Positions 16,455-26,456 are shown, numbered from the stretch's first letter. The stretch: DNA of 41,204 bases from Bacteroidota bacterium (GCA_025362395.1 JANYGK010000020.1:1-41204); one strand, 5' to 3'. Translations and numbers: made by a program. The notes: generated by a model from the letters alone, not told the origin.

Positions 16455-19400
16455 TTATTTAATTCTTGAAAGTAAGGTGACATGCCCGGTTCGTTTCACC
16501 GTATTACCTGCCATAGTTACTATTTCAGCTTGGTAAATGTATACGTCCTGTTGACAAAGTTTGTTCTTTGATGTTCCGTCCCAACCAATTTTATCACCGT
16601 TACTTTTAAAAATCACACTTCCCCACCTGTCAAAAATGGTCAGCTTAATATCACTCAGCCCATAACCGAGCGGAATAAAAATATCATTGTCACCGTCTTC
16701 ATTAGGCGTAAACGTATTGGGAATAAAAACATCCCAGTCTTTTGTAATAGTTACACATACCGTATCTTTATTTGCGCAGCCGTATTGGTTAGTGCCCAGT
16801 AAAACATAACAGGTTGATTCCTGTGGATGTACTGTTACCCGGGGGCAGAAATTACATACCAAAGCAGTAGCACCCGGCGCAAGAAACCCGACCTCCACAT
16901 CACCTGTTCCGGATAGCATAACGGATTCATCAATATTGATAGTGGTATCTTTTCCGGCATACACATAAGGTATAGGGTAAACAGTTAGCGTGCCAACAGC
17001 TGTACCGGGACATAAACCATTTTTAGAAACAGTTACCGTGTAAACCGTTGTTGTTAAAGGTGAGGCTTTAGTAACTGAATCATTAGCGTTACCGAGCGTT
17101 GCAGCGGGCAGCCAGCTGTACATATTACCACCCGAAGCGCTTAAGGTAGTGTAGCTGCCAAAACAAATAGGAAAAGTAGGATATATAATCGCTACTGTTT
17201 TTTTTATCACGGTAATATCAATAGTCTGTGAAGCAGGGCATACTTTCGGCGCCACACCGTTAGTGCCTGTTACAGTATAGGTTGTATTAACGGTAGGTGA
17301 AACTGTTATAGGAGTTCCATTTATACTACTCATCGTTCCTGCCGGCAAGGCCGACCATGTGTAAGAGCCGGTAGCCGATCCGGAAGCATTGAAGGTGGTG
17401 CTCGCGCCTTCGCAGATGGTCATAGAGCTTGAAGTAACCGTTATTATAGGAATAGGAATAACATTCACATCAATAGTAGCAGAATTTTTACAACCTAAAA
17501 GTGAGCTTCCTGTTACGGAGTAGGTTATTGTTGTTGAAGGATTAGCGTTAACTACGCTTCCGGTGGTTGTATTTAAATTTGCGGGAGGTAACCATGAATA
17601 CGTAGCACCGCCGTTAGCAGTAAGTGAAATAGTTTCACCGTTACAAATAGGAGTAATGGCACTAATGGTAACAACCGGGTTTGTGGTAAACGTAATTACT
17701 ATTTGTGTAGAGTTGGTACAAGTACCTGTAGCTCCTAAAACAGTATAAGTTTGGTTTGCCGTTGGTGTAGCGGTTACCGTACTGCCTGTGCCGCTTGTTA
17801 ATGTAGCGGAAGGGGTCCATGTGTAATTTGTTGCGCCGGCAGCGGTTAATGTTGCTGAGCCGGCCGGACAAATAGTAGGTGTTGTGGTGGCGGCATTTAC
17901 GACTACTGTATTTGATACCACCAATGTAACAGCGGCGGTGCTTGTGCAAATACCCGTTAGCCCCGTAATAGTATAGGTAGTACTTAATGTGGGTGTAGAA
18001 ATAACGGTACCCGATAACGTGGTGTTTAAAAATTGGTTAGGAGTCCAGGTGTAGCTTGAAGCTCCCGCTGCCGTTAAAGTGTTGGCAGAGTTAGGACATA
18101 CCGTAGCATTTGAAGCTACCGTAACAGTGGGGTTAGGGGTAACCGTTATAGAAATAGTGTTGGTACCGGCACAGCCTGTGGCGTTAGCTCCTGTTATAGT
18201 ATATATAGTGGTAGCGCCGGGAGTTGCAGTAACCGAAGCGCCGCTGCTTGTATTTAATGAACCGGCAGGCGTCCAGGTATAATTAGTTGCTCCACTAACG
18301 GTTAATGTACTGGTTCCCGTAGGGCATATAGTTGTATTTGCGGAAACGGTAATAGTAGGGTTTGGCGCAATGGTTACTGAAACTGTATTGCTGTTGATGC
18401 AGCCGGAGGCATTACTGCCTGTAACCGTGTAAGTGGTGTTTAATAAAGGGGTTGCGGTAACCGAAGCTCCCGTAGCGGAACTTAAAGCAGCAGCAGGCGA
18501 CCATGTATATGAAGAAGCACCCGTTGCTGTTATTACCGTGGATGTTCCCGGGCAAACAGTGGCACCGGAACTGCAGGTAACGGTAGGGTTTGCTGCAACA
18601 GTAACCTGTATAGTATTGGTAGCAGTACAACCACTGCTATTGGCACCCGTAACAGTGTAACTTGTTGTTGCCGACGGGTTGGCCGTTACAGAAGCTCCTG
18701 TTGCCGAGCTTAATGTTACAGAGGGGGCCCAGGTATAAGTTATTGCGCCACTCACTGTAAGCACCGTAGAAGCAGCCGGGCAAATAGTAGCGTTTAATGA
18801 TACAAGGAGTGTAGGATTATTTATAACAGTTACGGCAGCCGTTCCTGTATTTATACACGTGTTAATATCAGTTCCCGTAATAGTATAGGTTGTTGTAACA
18901 CCCGGCGTAGCGGTTACGCTATTGCCTGTAGCGGCACTAAGTGTTGCAGCGGGAGCCCATGTATAGGTTGCTGCACCGGTAGCGGTTAACGAAGCGGTTT
19001 GTCGGCCAAGGCAAATAGTAGAACTGTTAACGGTTATAGTAGGAGTTGGCGTTACACTAAGCGTAATACTTGCAGATTTAGGACACGAATACCTGTCTTC
19101 CGAATACACCGTAAATGTATTGGCGCCTGTTGAGGTTACGGTAATTTGATCGGTATTGCCCGGTGTGCTTGTATTGGTATATATTTCCGAACCCGACTGG
19201 ATCCAGGTATATGTATAGCTTGGCGAACCTAAGAGAGTGCTTGCATTTAAGGCAACATTGGTATTCGGACAATGTACCGGAACATTAACAATAGTTACCT
19301 GTGGACACAAATTTACTTCTATAACAGACATGGAGTTGTAACCGCCGCAATTTAAGTCATTCCATGTTCCGTTAGGATAAATTTGGGTACAGTTTTCATT

Positions 19401-22400
19401 TCCGCCGGCGTTATTAGGTTCACTCGGTGCCCAGTTAGAATAAGTGATCGGCGCCCCGTCGTACCATATAAAACTACCTTCTGCCAAGGCATCGCTAAAC
19501 CCGATCCAAATTACATTCGAAGAAAATCCTTGGTTAGACAGAGCTTGTATAAGATCTGCATTTTCTGTGGCAGACTGAACAGATATTAAATTAGCTCCAA
19601 ACGTTTGCGCATAGGTTTGTGCCTGCGGGCCTGTCATAAACTGCGGATTTATAAAATATAAACTGCAGCTGTTATTCATTCCCAGTAATTCTATATTTCC
19701 CGCTGCTGTAAGTGTTGAGCGAATCAATGCTAAATTACACGCTGTTGACACGCATCCTACAGTACTAATGCCAATGGCAATTGTAGCAGAACCGGCGCAC
19801 GTCCCTGTTGATCCTGTAACTGTATAAACCGTATTTGCTACAGGTGTGGCTGTTACATTTGAACCCGTGGCTGTATTTAAAGTAGCCGCGTTGCTCCAAG
19901 TGTAGCTTGTAGCTCCTGTGGCATTTAATAAGGCAGAACTGCCGGGGCATACGGTAGGTGTATTGGCGGAAGCCGTTATGGCTAAGCCGGATGTTATAGT
20001 AACCGTTGCTGTAGCCGATCCTGTGCAGGTTCCTGAAGCGCCTGTTACGGTGTATGCGGTGCCGGCGGTTGGACTTGCGGTTACAGTGCTTCCGTTTGCC
20101 GAACTAAGCGTAGCGGAAGGTGACCATGTATAACTTGTGGCACCGCTTACTGATAACGTAGTTGAGCTTCCCGAACAAATGCTCGCGCTTAAAGGTGTGA
20201 CGGTAAGATTTAATGCAGGGCTTAAGCTTACCGTAACGGCGGCTGTTGCCGTGCCGCATGTGCCCATGGCAATAACAGAAACAGTGCCTGCCGATGAGCC
20301 GAAATTAATGGTTATGGCATTTGAGCCCGAGCCGGAAGTAATACTTGCACCCGCAGGTACCGTCCATGTATAATTAGTAGAAGCCACGTTAGTTACTGAG
20401 TATGTAATACCTGTTGAGTTACCGCAAACCAATGTAGGGCCGCTTATTGCGCCAATGGCTGGCGGAACTCCGTTTACAACAACCTGTACCGTGCTGCTTT
20501 GAGTAGCGCTGCAGCCCGGCGTACTTACTGTATAAGTTGTAGTAATGGTTGGCGAAGCTATAACGGTTGCTCCGTTGGCTGAGCTTAAGCTGCCTGCCGG
20601 GCTCCATGTGTAAGTACTGCCGCCACTCACGGTTAGCGTACTTGTTTGCCCGGGGCAAATAGTTGGTGTGGGAGATACTGTTAAACCGCTTGCCGCGGGC
20701 AAAACAACAAGGGTCACACATTTTTGTCCGGAACACCCTGCGGCATTTGAACTGCTTACACATATCTGCGTGGTTTGATTTGGTGTAAAAGTAGCGCTTG
20801 GGCCCGCGGCTATACCGGGAATAGAAAGAGGACTGTTGCTGCAGGTAGTACCTACAAAGGGGATAGTAATACAAAATTGTGTAGTGCCTGTAGTTTGCAG
20901 TGGATTCCAGTTCCATGTATAAGCATTCGTTCCTGTGCCGCCCGAGCCTGTTAACACAATGGATTGTCCGCTGCATACAGTTAAGGAGGGCGCGGCGGCA
21001 ATATTAATAGTTGGTGTGGGAGTGCCTGTTAAATTTACCGTTGCAGGCAATGTGGCACAACCCGGGCCATAAGTTATAATCAATATATATATGCCGTTAT
21101 TAGCGGTACTCCAATTATTTATGGTAGCATTTTGCGTATTTGCCGTATAAGTACCGGGGCCCGTCCATGAGTAAGTGCCTCCCTGAGTTAAGGATGCCAG
21201 TGTAATATTGCTCCCTATACATATTGGGCTTGGTGCTGTTATGTTGGCAGGGTTCAATGTGCTTGTTACCGTAACTGTTTTTACTACCGAGGTTCCCGTA
21301 GGGGTGCATGCCGAAGGCCCGAGCGTAAGTGTATACGTTGTTGTTACGGTAGGAGTAATGGTAATGGTTTGCGTATTAGGGTATATTCCCGGAGGGTTGG
21401 AGGTCCAAGAATAGGAAGATGCGGATGAACTGCTTCCTAAAGTAGCACTGTAACCGGGGCATACCTGCGAAGGGCCGGTAATTTGTTGGCCAAGCGCAAC
21501 ACCGGCCTGCGCAGTTACGGTATAGTTGCAAACATTCCCTGCAAATCCGTCGACCATTACATAGTAAGTTTGCCCCGGAACTAAATTTACATTGGTAGTA
21601 ATGGTAAAGCTCCCGGAGCCGCTGCCTTGCGAGTTGCAGTTGGAAACTTCTGTGAAACTTGTGCAGTTAGTGGAGGCATAAATAACAGCCTGTATGCCTG
21701 AATTGCTATCCTGGCAACCTGCCGAGTTAAACCCTAAAGAAGCGCTTGTGCCGCTTGCTACAAAGCTAAGCCATGAATTATTTTCTATAGAGCCGCAAAA
21801 ATTTCCTAAGCCTGATGTATTACCGGCCGTATATGAACCGCTGGTATTACCACAGTATCCGTTAAGGTCACATATTAATGGAGCATTCACACATTCATCA
21901 GCCGCAGGGGTAGAAGCGCATGACATAGGATTGGGCAAAGGAGGGGCCGGTCTGCCTGCAATACCCGGGCCATTATCCAAACGAAATCGAAAACCTTTGG
22001 AAGTGCCTGCATTATCCGATTTGAAATGTAAGGTTAAATAGTCGCCGGAAGACAGGATGAGAAAGTTCTGGTCTAAAATACCGGATACCGACTTTATAAG
22101 TGTTGCATTCGTATCCCGCCCGTCATAAATTTTTAGTACATCATTATTCACACATACAAAATACTGGCTTCTCAAAAATATTTTTCTTTCATAATTATTC
22201 TTTATGGTAATAATATGGTCCTCGTTATTATTGTACCCGGATGAAACCATTCCTGATTCACCAATAAGGCTGCTGTATAAGAACGCGCCGTCGGCCGGAA
22301 TATTAAATGTTTTATCCGCATCCATATAAACCATATTGGTATGTGAAACTTCATCTACTTTTTGAGGCCTTAAACTCAACGCATCATTATGGATTTGAGC

Positions 22401-22454
22401 ATAAGAAGCACAAAATAAACCGGAGAGTATAAACAGGTAAAAACTTTTTTTCAT
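16455..22454 (-). CDS. Giant T9SS type B adhesin with CUB, Ig-like repeats and a C-type lectin domain
   Basis: This 1999-residue secreted protein has a signal peptide (1-20, ends SYAQ) and a CUB-like domain (about 57-160, core VLKIYDG at 106-112). A Cys-rich beta domain common in Bacteroidota surface proteins follows (about 185-315). Ig/PKD-like repeats (about 330-895 and 1055-1830) are marked by TxCPG openings, YTW centres and TYTVTG ends. Between them is a C-type lectin domain (about 928-1050) with WIGF (983-986), EPN (1012-1014) and WND (1031-1033). The C-terminal 90 residues (IPNTFTPNEDGDNDIF, FDRWG, GWDG, DVYIYQ) are the gliding-motility-associated T9SS type B sorting domain. It should be surface-attached and bind glycans with calcium. 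It stands alone between terminator and divergent promoter region. Confidence 0.93.
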   Translation of the reverse strand: MKKSFYLFILSGLFCASYAQIHNDALSLRPQKVDEVSHTNMVYMDADKTFNIPADGAFLYSSLIGESGMVSSGYNNNEDHIITIKNNYERKIFLRSQYFVCVNNDVLKIYDGRDTNATLIKSVSGILDQNFLILSSGDYLTLHFKSDNAGTSKGFRFRLDNGPGIAGRPAPPLPNPMSCASTPAADECVNAPLICDLNGYCGNTSGSYTAGNTSGLGNFCGSIENNSWLSFVASGTSASLGFNSAGCQDSNSGIQAVIYASTNCTSFTEVSNCNSQGSGSGSFTITTNVNLVPGQTYYVMVDGFAGNVCNYTVTAQAGVALGQQITGPSQVCPGYSATLGSSSSASSYSWTSNPPGIYPNTQTITITPTVTTTYTLTLGPSACTPTGTSVVKTVTVTSTLNPANITAPSPICIGSNITLASLTQGGTYSWTGPGTYTANTQNATINNWSTANNGIYILIITYGPGCATLPATVNLTGTPTPTINIAAAPSLTVCSGQSIVLTGSGGTGTNAYTWNWNPLQTTGTTQFCITIPFVGTTCSNSPLSIPGIAAGPSATFTPNQTTQICVSSSNAAGCSGQKCVTLVVLPAASGLTVSPTPTICPGQTSTLTVSGGSTYTWSPAGSLSSANGATVIASPTITTTYTVSTPGCSATQSSTVQVVVNGVPPAIGAISGPTLVCGNSTGITYSVTNVASTNYTWTVPAGASITSGSGSNAITINFGSSAGTVSVIAMGTCGTATAAVTVSLSPALNLTVTPLSASICSGSSTTLSVSGATSYTWSPSATLSSANGSTVTASPTAGTAYTVTGASGTCTGSATATVTITSGLAITASANTPTVCPGSSALLNATGATSYTWSNAATLNTATGSNVTATPVANTVYTVTGSTGTCAGSATIAIGISTVGCVSTACNLALIRSTLTAAGNIELLGMNNSCSLYFINPQFMTGPQAQTYAQTFGANLISVQSATENADLIQALSNQGFSSNVIWIGFSDALAEGSFIWYDGAPITYSNWAPSEPNNAGGNENCTQIYPNGTWNDLNCGGYNSMSVIEVNLCPQVTIVNVPVHCPNTNVALNASTLLGSPSYTYTWIQSGSEIYTNTSTPGNTDQITVTSTGANTFTVYSEDRYSCPKSASITLSVTPTPTITVNSSTICLGRQTASLTATGAATYTWAPAATLSAATGNSVTATPGVTTTYTITGTDINTCINTGTAAVTVINNPTLLVSLNATICPAASTVLTVSGAITYTWAPSVTLSSATGASVTANPSATTSYTVTGANSSGCTATNTIQVTVAANPTVTCSSGATVCPGTSTVITATGASSYTWSPAAALSSATGASVTATPLLNTTYTVTGSNASGCINSNTVSVTIAPNPTITVSANTTICPTGTSTLTVSGATNYTWTPAGSLNTSSGASVTATPGATTIYTITGANATGCAGTNTISITVTPNPTVTVASNATVCPNSANTLTAAGASSYTWTPNQFLNTTLSGTVISTPTLSTTYTITGLTGICTSTAAVTLVVSNTVVVNAATTTPTICPAGSATLTAAGATNYTWTPSATLTSGTGSTVTATPTANQTYTVLGATGTCTNSTQIVITFTTNPVVTISAITPICNGETISLTANGGATYSWLPPANLNTTTGSVVNANPSTTITYSVTGSSLLGCKNSATIDVNVIPIPIITVTSSSMTICEGASTTFNASGSATGSYTWSALPAGTMSSINGTPITVSPTVNTTYTVTGTNGVAPKVCPASQTIDITVIKKTVAIIYPTFPICFGSYTTLSASGGNMYSWLPAATLGNANDSVTKASPLTTTVYTVTVSKNGLCPGTAVGTLTVYPIPYVYAGKDTTINIDESVMLSGTGDVEVGFLAPGATALVCNFCPRVTVHPQESTCYVLLGTNQYGCANKDTVCVTITKDWDVFIPNTFTPNEDGDNDIFIPLGYGLSDIKLTIFDRWGSVIFKSNGDKIGWDGTSKNKLCQQDVYIYQAEIVTMAGNTVKRTGHVTLLSRIK

Positions 22455-22650
22455 TTTTATTAATATAATCTCTTAAAATTATTGATAATATTTGTGTTTA
22501 GTGTTACTATCTGATTAAGGAATGCATTTGAGTATATAAACTAACCGTTTCAAATAGGGAGTAAATTATGTATGATAAACCTACCCTGCATAACCTATTC
22601 TATATTATTCTAATACATCATGTTAAATTATTAATTTAGCGGAAAATAAC

Positions 22651-23262
22651 ATGAAACTATTAGTTCGCCCACCACGTTTATTAAGAAGTTATTACAAACA
22701 TTCGGTGTGGCGTATGAATAAAGATGAGCCTGTTATTTACCTTACGTTCGATGACGGCCCTATAGAAGAATTAACACCCTGGGTTTTAGATGTACTGAAA
22801 CAGTATAATGTAAAGGCAACTTTTTTTTGTGTGGGGAATAATATTGATAAAAATATTCACATTTTTAGCCGGTTATTAAGTGAAGGCCATCGGGTGGGCA
22901 ATCATACGTACAATCATATAAAAGGCTGGAAAACAAAAACAAAAGAATATCTAGAAAATGTAGAACAATGCGAGCAGCTTACGAAAACTAAATTATTTAG
23001 GCCTCCGTATGGAAGAATTAAAAAAAAGCAATTCTTAAAATTGATACCGGATTATAAAATTGTTTTTTGGGACGTGTTAACTCATGATTATGATCAATTT
23101 CTCTCTGCCGCCATGTGTTTAAGCAACTCTATTAAGTATACCCGAAATGGAAGCGTGGTTGTGTTTCATGATAATATGAAAGCCCAAAAAAACTTAAAAT
23201 TTGTTCTGCCTCAATATATTGAGCATTTTTTAAAATTAAATTATAAATTTGCAGTTCTTTAA
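22651..23262 (+). CDS. Polysaccharide deacetylase (NodB homology domain)
   Basis: The 203-residue protein is a compact carbohydrate esterase family 4 domain. Motif 1 TFDDGP (Asp34-Asp35), motif 2 NHTYNH (metal ligands His85 and His89), motif 3 RPPYGR, motif 4 FWDVLTHDYD and motif 5 VVVFHDN are all present, so metal-dependent N- or O-deacetylase activity is likely. Substrates in this family include peptidoglycan, chitin-like polymers and exopolysaccharide; which applies here is not visible. No signal peptide is evident, so it may act in the cytoplasm or use an unusual route. It is first of a three-gene run with the HMA lipoprotein (15-base gap) and the GWxTD lipoprotein. Confidence 0.9.
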   Translation: MKLLVRPPRLLRSYYKHSVWRMNKDEPVIYLTFDDGPIEELTPWVLDVLKQYNVKATFFCVGNNIDKNIHIFSRLLSEGHRVGNHTYNHIKGWKTKTKEYLENVEQCEQLTKTKLFRPPYGRIKKKQFLKLIPDYKIVFWDVLTHDYDQFLSAAMCLSNSIKYTRNGSVVVFHDNMKAQKNLKFVLPQYIEHFLKLNYKFAVL

Positions 23263-23277
23263 TTTAAGCTTTTTGGA

Positions 23278-23622
23278 ATGAAAAACCTTTTTCTCTTTAT
23301 TATTTTAGTGTTAGGGATTTACTCATGTAAAACAGGTAAGCCTGAAAAAACGGAAACATTTAAAGTTTGGGGCAATTGCGATAAGTGTAAAAAAACCATT
23401 GAGGCCGCTTCGTCTGTAGATGGCGTAATCGAAAAAAACTGGGACGTAGAATCTAAATTGATGACCGTTAAGTTTGATACCACCAAAATAAATGTAAACA
23501 CTATTGAAGAACTTATTGCCAAGGCGGGTTACGACAATGACCTGTACTATGGTGACGATTACGCGTATGGCAAGCTGGCCGATTGCTGCCAGTATGAAAG
23601 AAAGCCTTTTGAGCTGAAATAA
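23278..23622 (+). CDS. Heavy-metal-associated (HMA) domain lipoprotein
   Basis: The 114-residue protein has a lipoprotein signal peptide (GIYSC, Cys17) and one HMA/ferredoxin-like domain (about 26-88) with the metal site GNCDKC (Cys34 and Cys37) and the usual VDGVIEKNWDVESKLMTVKF and IEELIAKAGYD strands. A C-terminal tail carries vicinal cysteines (ADCCQYERKP, Cys103-104), seen in related Bacteroidota periplasmic HMA proteins and perhaps adding metal ligands. Copper(I) is the most common cargo; a chaperone or scavenger role at a membrane face is inferred. No metal ATPase or efflux gene is nearby. It starts 15 bases after the NodB gene. Confidence 0.85.
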   Translation: MKNLFLFIILVLGIYSCKTGKPEKTETFKVWGNCDKCKKTIEAASSVDGVIEKNWDVESKLMTVKFDTTKINVNTIEELIAKAGYDNDLYYGDDYAYGKLADCCQYERKPFELK

Positions 23623-23658
23623 TTTTTTTTAAGAACTAATTTTCGTATTTTCAAGGGT

Positions 23659-24933
23659 ATGTACAAGACCAAAGTATCATATCTGATTTGTATAATGTGC
23701 GTTGCTTTTTTTACTGCATGCAACACTCAAAAAGTTAATCAAACAAGTACTGACAGGCTTTACAAAAACGAAAACAATTCACTGGTTTCAAGCTTCTACA
23801 TTTACCATGTTAACGATAGCGTAAGCCGGTTATTTTACGATATTTCAAATGAAATACTGGTCTATAAAAAAACAGACACAAGCACCTATTTTTTCAGTAA
23901 CGTAAAAATTTTAATTAAAACAAGTTTAGAAGATAACCTGAATTTTATACTTGATACGACTTCTACGCGTATAAGAGACCGGCAACAGGAAGTAATAGGC
24001 AAGCAATTAAAAGGAAGCTTTTATTTTAAATTACGGGAAGGCCAAAAATACCATATTGATATTGAGATAACTGATATTAATAAAAAAACACGCTATACAA
24101 ACAGTTTGTATGCTGACAAAACAAGCAAATACACCCGGCAGAATTTTTTAGTAACAAACGTTTTAAATGAAGTTCTTTTTAATTCTTACTACAAAGCAAA
24201 GGATGTCGTTAACCTAAGGTCTGAAAGGAACACTGAAAAACTGTTTAATGTAGATTATTTTAAATATGATTTTAAGTTAGCCCTGCCTCCTTTTGCTTCG
24301 GCACCCGTATCACACATCAGCTACAGCCCCGACTCCACCTTTAGTGTTTACAGTAACGAGGAACAAAAGTTTCAGTTAGGGTTGCCCGAAAAAGGGTTTT
24401 ATCATTTAAAAACAAATGATAAAACAAAGGATGGAATTACTTTTTTTGTGTATGAGCCAACTTATCCTAAAATTAAAAACTCCGAACAAATGATTTTAGC
24501 TACCCGCTACATTATGGCTAAAAAAGAATTTGATAATTGCATGAACGCACCCGATAAGAAAGCGGCCATTGATAAATTTTGGGTTGACTTGGGCGGAAGC
24601 AATGAACGTGCTACAGAGCTGATCCGAAAATACTACGGGCGTGTGCTGGATGCAAATAAATTATTTACCGATTACAGGGAAGGTTGGAAAACCGACAGGG
24701 GAATGATCTATATTGTATTTGGAGCGCCAAGCAGGGTAACTAAGCGTAAAAACGGTGATATTTGGACCTATGGTGATACGGGAAACCCAAGCTCAACTGT
24801 TTTTTCTTTTATTAAAGTCATTAATCCTTTTACAGATAATGATTATGAATTAGAGCGTAATGAAATTTTTAAAATGCCTTGGTATCAGGCTGTAGACATG
24901 TGGAGGCAAGGGAGAATTTATTTAGATAACTAG
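23659..24933 (+). CDS. GWxTD domain lipoprotein
   Basis: The 424-residue protein starts with a lipoprotein signal peptide (AFFTAC, Cys21). A long beta-rich middle follows, then the C-terminal GWxTD domain (about 285-420) with its signature REGWKTDRGMIYIVFGAPS (GWKTD at 342-346), the preceding FWVDLGGSNERATELIRKYY and the IWTYGD segment. GWxTD domains are widespread in Bacteroidota and Acidobacteria; the function is not established. Length matches Bacteroidota members. It is the last gene of the run starting with NodB and is convergent with the CNNM/CorC gene, with only 51 bases between. Confidence 0.88.
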   Translation: MYKTKVSYLICIMCVAFFTACNTQKVNQTSTDRLYKNENNSLVSSFYIYHVNDSVSRLFYDISNEILVYKKTDTSTYFFSNVKILIKTSLEDNLNFILDTTSTRIRDRQQEVIGKQLKGSFYFKLREGQKYHIDIEITDINKKTRYTNSLYADKTSKYTRQNFLVTNVLNEVLFNSYYKAKDVVNLRSERNTEKLFNVDYFKYDFKLALPPFASAPVSHISYSPDSTFSVYSNEEQKFQLGLPEKGFYHLKTNDKTKDGITFFVYEPTYPKIKNSEQMILATRYIMAKKEFDNCMNAPDKKAAIDKFWVDLGGSNERATELIRKYYGRVLDANKLFTDYREGWKTDRGMIYIVFGAPSRVTKRKNGDIWTYGDTGNPSSTVFSFIKVINPFTDNDYELERNEIFKMPWYQAVDMWRQGRIYLDN

Positions 24934-24984
24934 TTTTAAGCTTTGTAAATTAAAACAGGGTGTGTCAAGTCAAACTCGTATAAC

Positions 24985-26283
24985 TTATTCCACTTTATCA
25001 GTTTCCAATACCCTAAGTTTTACAGATTCAACCGTTTGTTTTTTACGTTGTAGAATGGTTATTTCATAACCGCCGTATTGTCTTTTCTCGTTTACACCGG
25101 GAATTCTTCCCCATAAAAAATTAATTAACCCTGAAATGGTTCCGTACCTTGAGTTTTCAGGTAGTGACATTGGTAAAGACTCATTTACATCGCCAATACT
25201 GCTGTGAGCGTTAATAATATATTCTGTTTCGCTTTTCTTTTCAACGGTTGGTTTTTCCTCGTCATGTTCATCCTGTATCTCGCCAACCAATTCCTCAATA
25301 ATATCTTCCATAGTTATAATACCGGCTGTAGCTCCAAACTCGTTAGTAACTATGGCTATTTGCATGTGCAACTTTTGAAAGTCACGTAATAGGTCATTAA
25401 TTTTCATACTCTCCGGTACAAAATGTGCCGGTCGCATAATATCTTTTATAGTACGAAATTTTTTAGAGATCAATTCTTTAAAAAGATCCTTTGCATACAC
25501 CACACCTATAATATTATCAATATCTCCCAAAAAAATAGGGTATCGTGAAAATCCTTCATCCGATATTTTTTGAACAATACCATCCCTGTCCAGTGCTTCC
25601 ACATCAATAGCCGTAACACGGTTTTGAGGCACCATAATTTGCTTAACAATACGGTCATCAAAATCAAACACATTCTGTATCAGTTCATTTTCACTGGGCT
25701 TAATGGCCCCGCCTTCTTCACTTTCGGTTAATATTAAACGCAGCTCTTCTTCCGAATGCACATCTTCATCACCAATTTTTTTAATGCCTAATAAACGTAA
25801 AAATAAGTTTGACGATTTGTTCAGTAACCAAATAAACGGGCCGAATACGAAATAAAAAATGCGTAAAGGCCATGAAATAAAAAGAATAGTATCGATAGAA
25901 TATTTAATACCGAACATTTTTGGCACCTGTTCGCCAAGTGTAATGTGCAAAAAAGTAATTAAAGTAAACGCAATGGGAACCGTTACCAAATGTGGGTTTA
26001 CCACCATGTGAAGGTCGGAAAAAAATTTAGAAACAATATTACTCATCACATGTTCACCAAAGGCACCGAGCCCTAAACTGGCAAGTGTAATTCCTAATTG
26101 TGAAGCGGATAAATAGGCATCGAGCCTTTGTAATATTTTTTGAGCAATTTTCGCCCGATTACTACCTTTCTGTGCTTTAAGATCAATTTGTGAAGATCGT
26201 ACTTTAACTAAAGCAAATTCTGTGGCAACGAAAAAACCATTCAATAAAACCAACAAAAGTGTAAGAAAAAGATCTGTCATCAT
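24985..26283 (-). CDS. CNNM/CorC-type hemolysin family membrane protein
   Basis: The 432-residue protein has an N-terminal DUF21/CNNM transmembrane domain (about 1-190, starting DLFLTLLLVLLNGFFVATEF). A pair of CBS domains follows (about 215-335, with IMVPQNRVTAID and DIMRPAHFVPESM), then a C-terminal CorC/HlyC domain (about 352-428, SSIGDVNESLPMSLP). The family includes CorB/CorC/MpfA-like Mg2+ and Na+-coupled transporters; the old hemolysin name is historical. Magnesium or cobalt export and adenylate sensing by the CBS pair are family expectations, not shown here. An exact -7 element lies 16 bases upstream of the ATG. Confidence 0.9.
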   Translation of the reverse strand: MMTDLFLTLLLVLLNGFFVATEFALVKVRSSQIDLKAQKGSNRAKIAQKILQRLDAYLSASQLGITLASLGLGAFGEHVMSNIVSKFFSDLHMVVNPHLVTVPIAFTLITFLHITLGEQVPKMFGIKYSIDTILFISWPLRIFYFVFGPFIWLLNKSSNLFLRLLGIKKIGDEDVHSEEELRLILTESEEGGAIKPSENELIQNVFDFDDRIVKQIMVPQNRVTAIDVEALDRDGIVQKISDEGFSRYPIFLGDIDNIIGVVYAKDLFKELISKKFRTIKDIMRPAHFVPESMKINDLLRDFQKLHMQIAIVTNEFGATAGIITMEDIIEELVGEIQDEHDEEKPTVEKKSETEYIINAHSSIGDVNESLPMSLPENSRYGTISGLINFLWGRIPGVNEKRQYGGYEITILQRKKQTVESVKLRVLETDKVE

Positions 26284-26299
26284 AAATTATATCCTTCTA

Positions 26300-26307
26300 C
26301 AAATATA
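26300..26307 (-). promoter_or_regulatory. -7 element (TATATTTG) of the CNNM/CorC gene
   Basis: On the minus strand TATATTTG matches TAnnTTTG exactly; it ends 16 bases before the ATG, predicting a leader of about 10 bases. Confidence 0.6.
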
Positions 26308-26456
26308 GTAATAGAATTGTAATTTATGTTGATTTTGAAAGCCTTATGCCCTATGAATACTTAGCGTTTACTCGAACTAAGTATAAGTTGTTGTTATAAT
26401 GGGTATGGCAAAATGGTTTACCTATTCGTCTCTATTAAAGGAAAGGTACTAAATGT

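Noticed and set aside
20419-20976. 185-codon open frame overlapping the adhesin gene on the same strand
   Set aside because: It lies in a shifted frame of the Ser/Thr-rich repeats, has no domain-like composition and reflects the repeat codon usage.
21694-22041. 115-codon frame antisense to the adhesin
   Set aside because: It is antisense to the conserved N-terminal region, lacks a leader and gives no recognisable protein.
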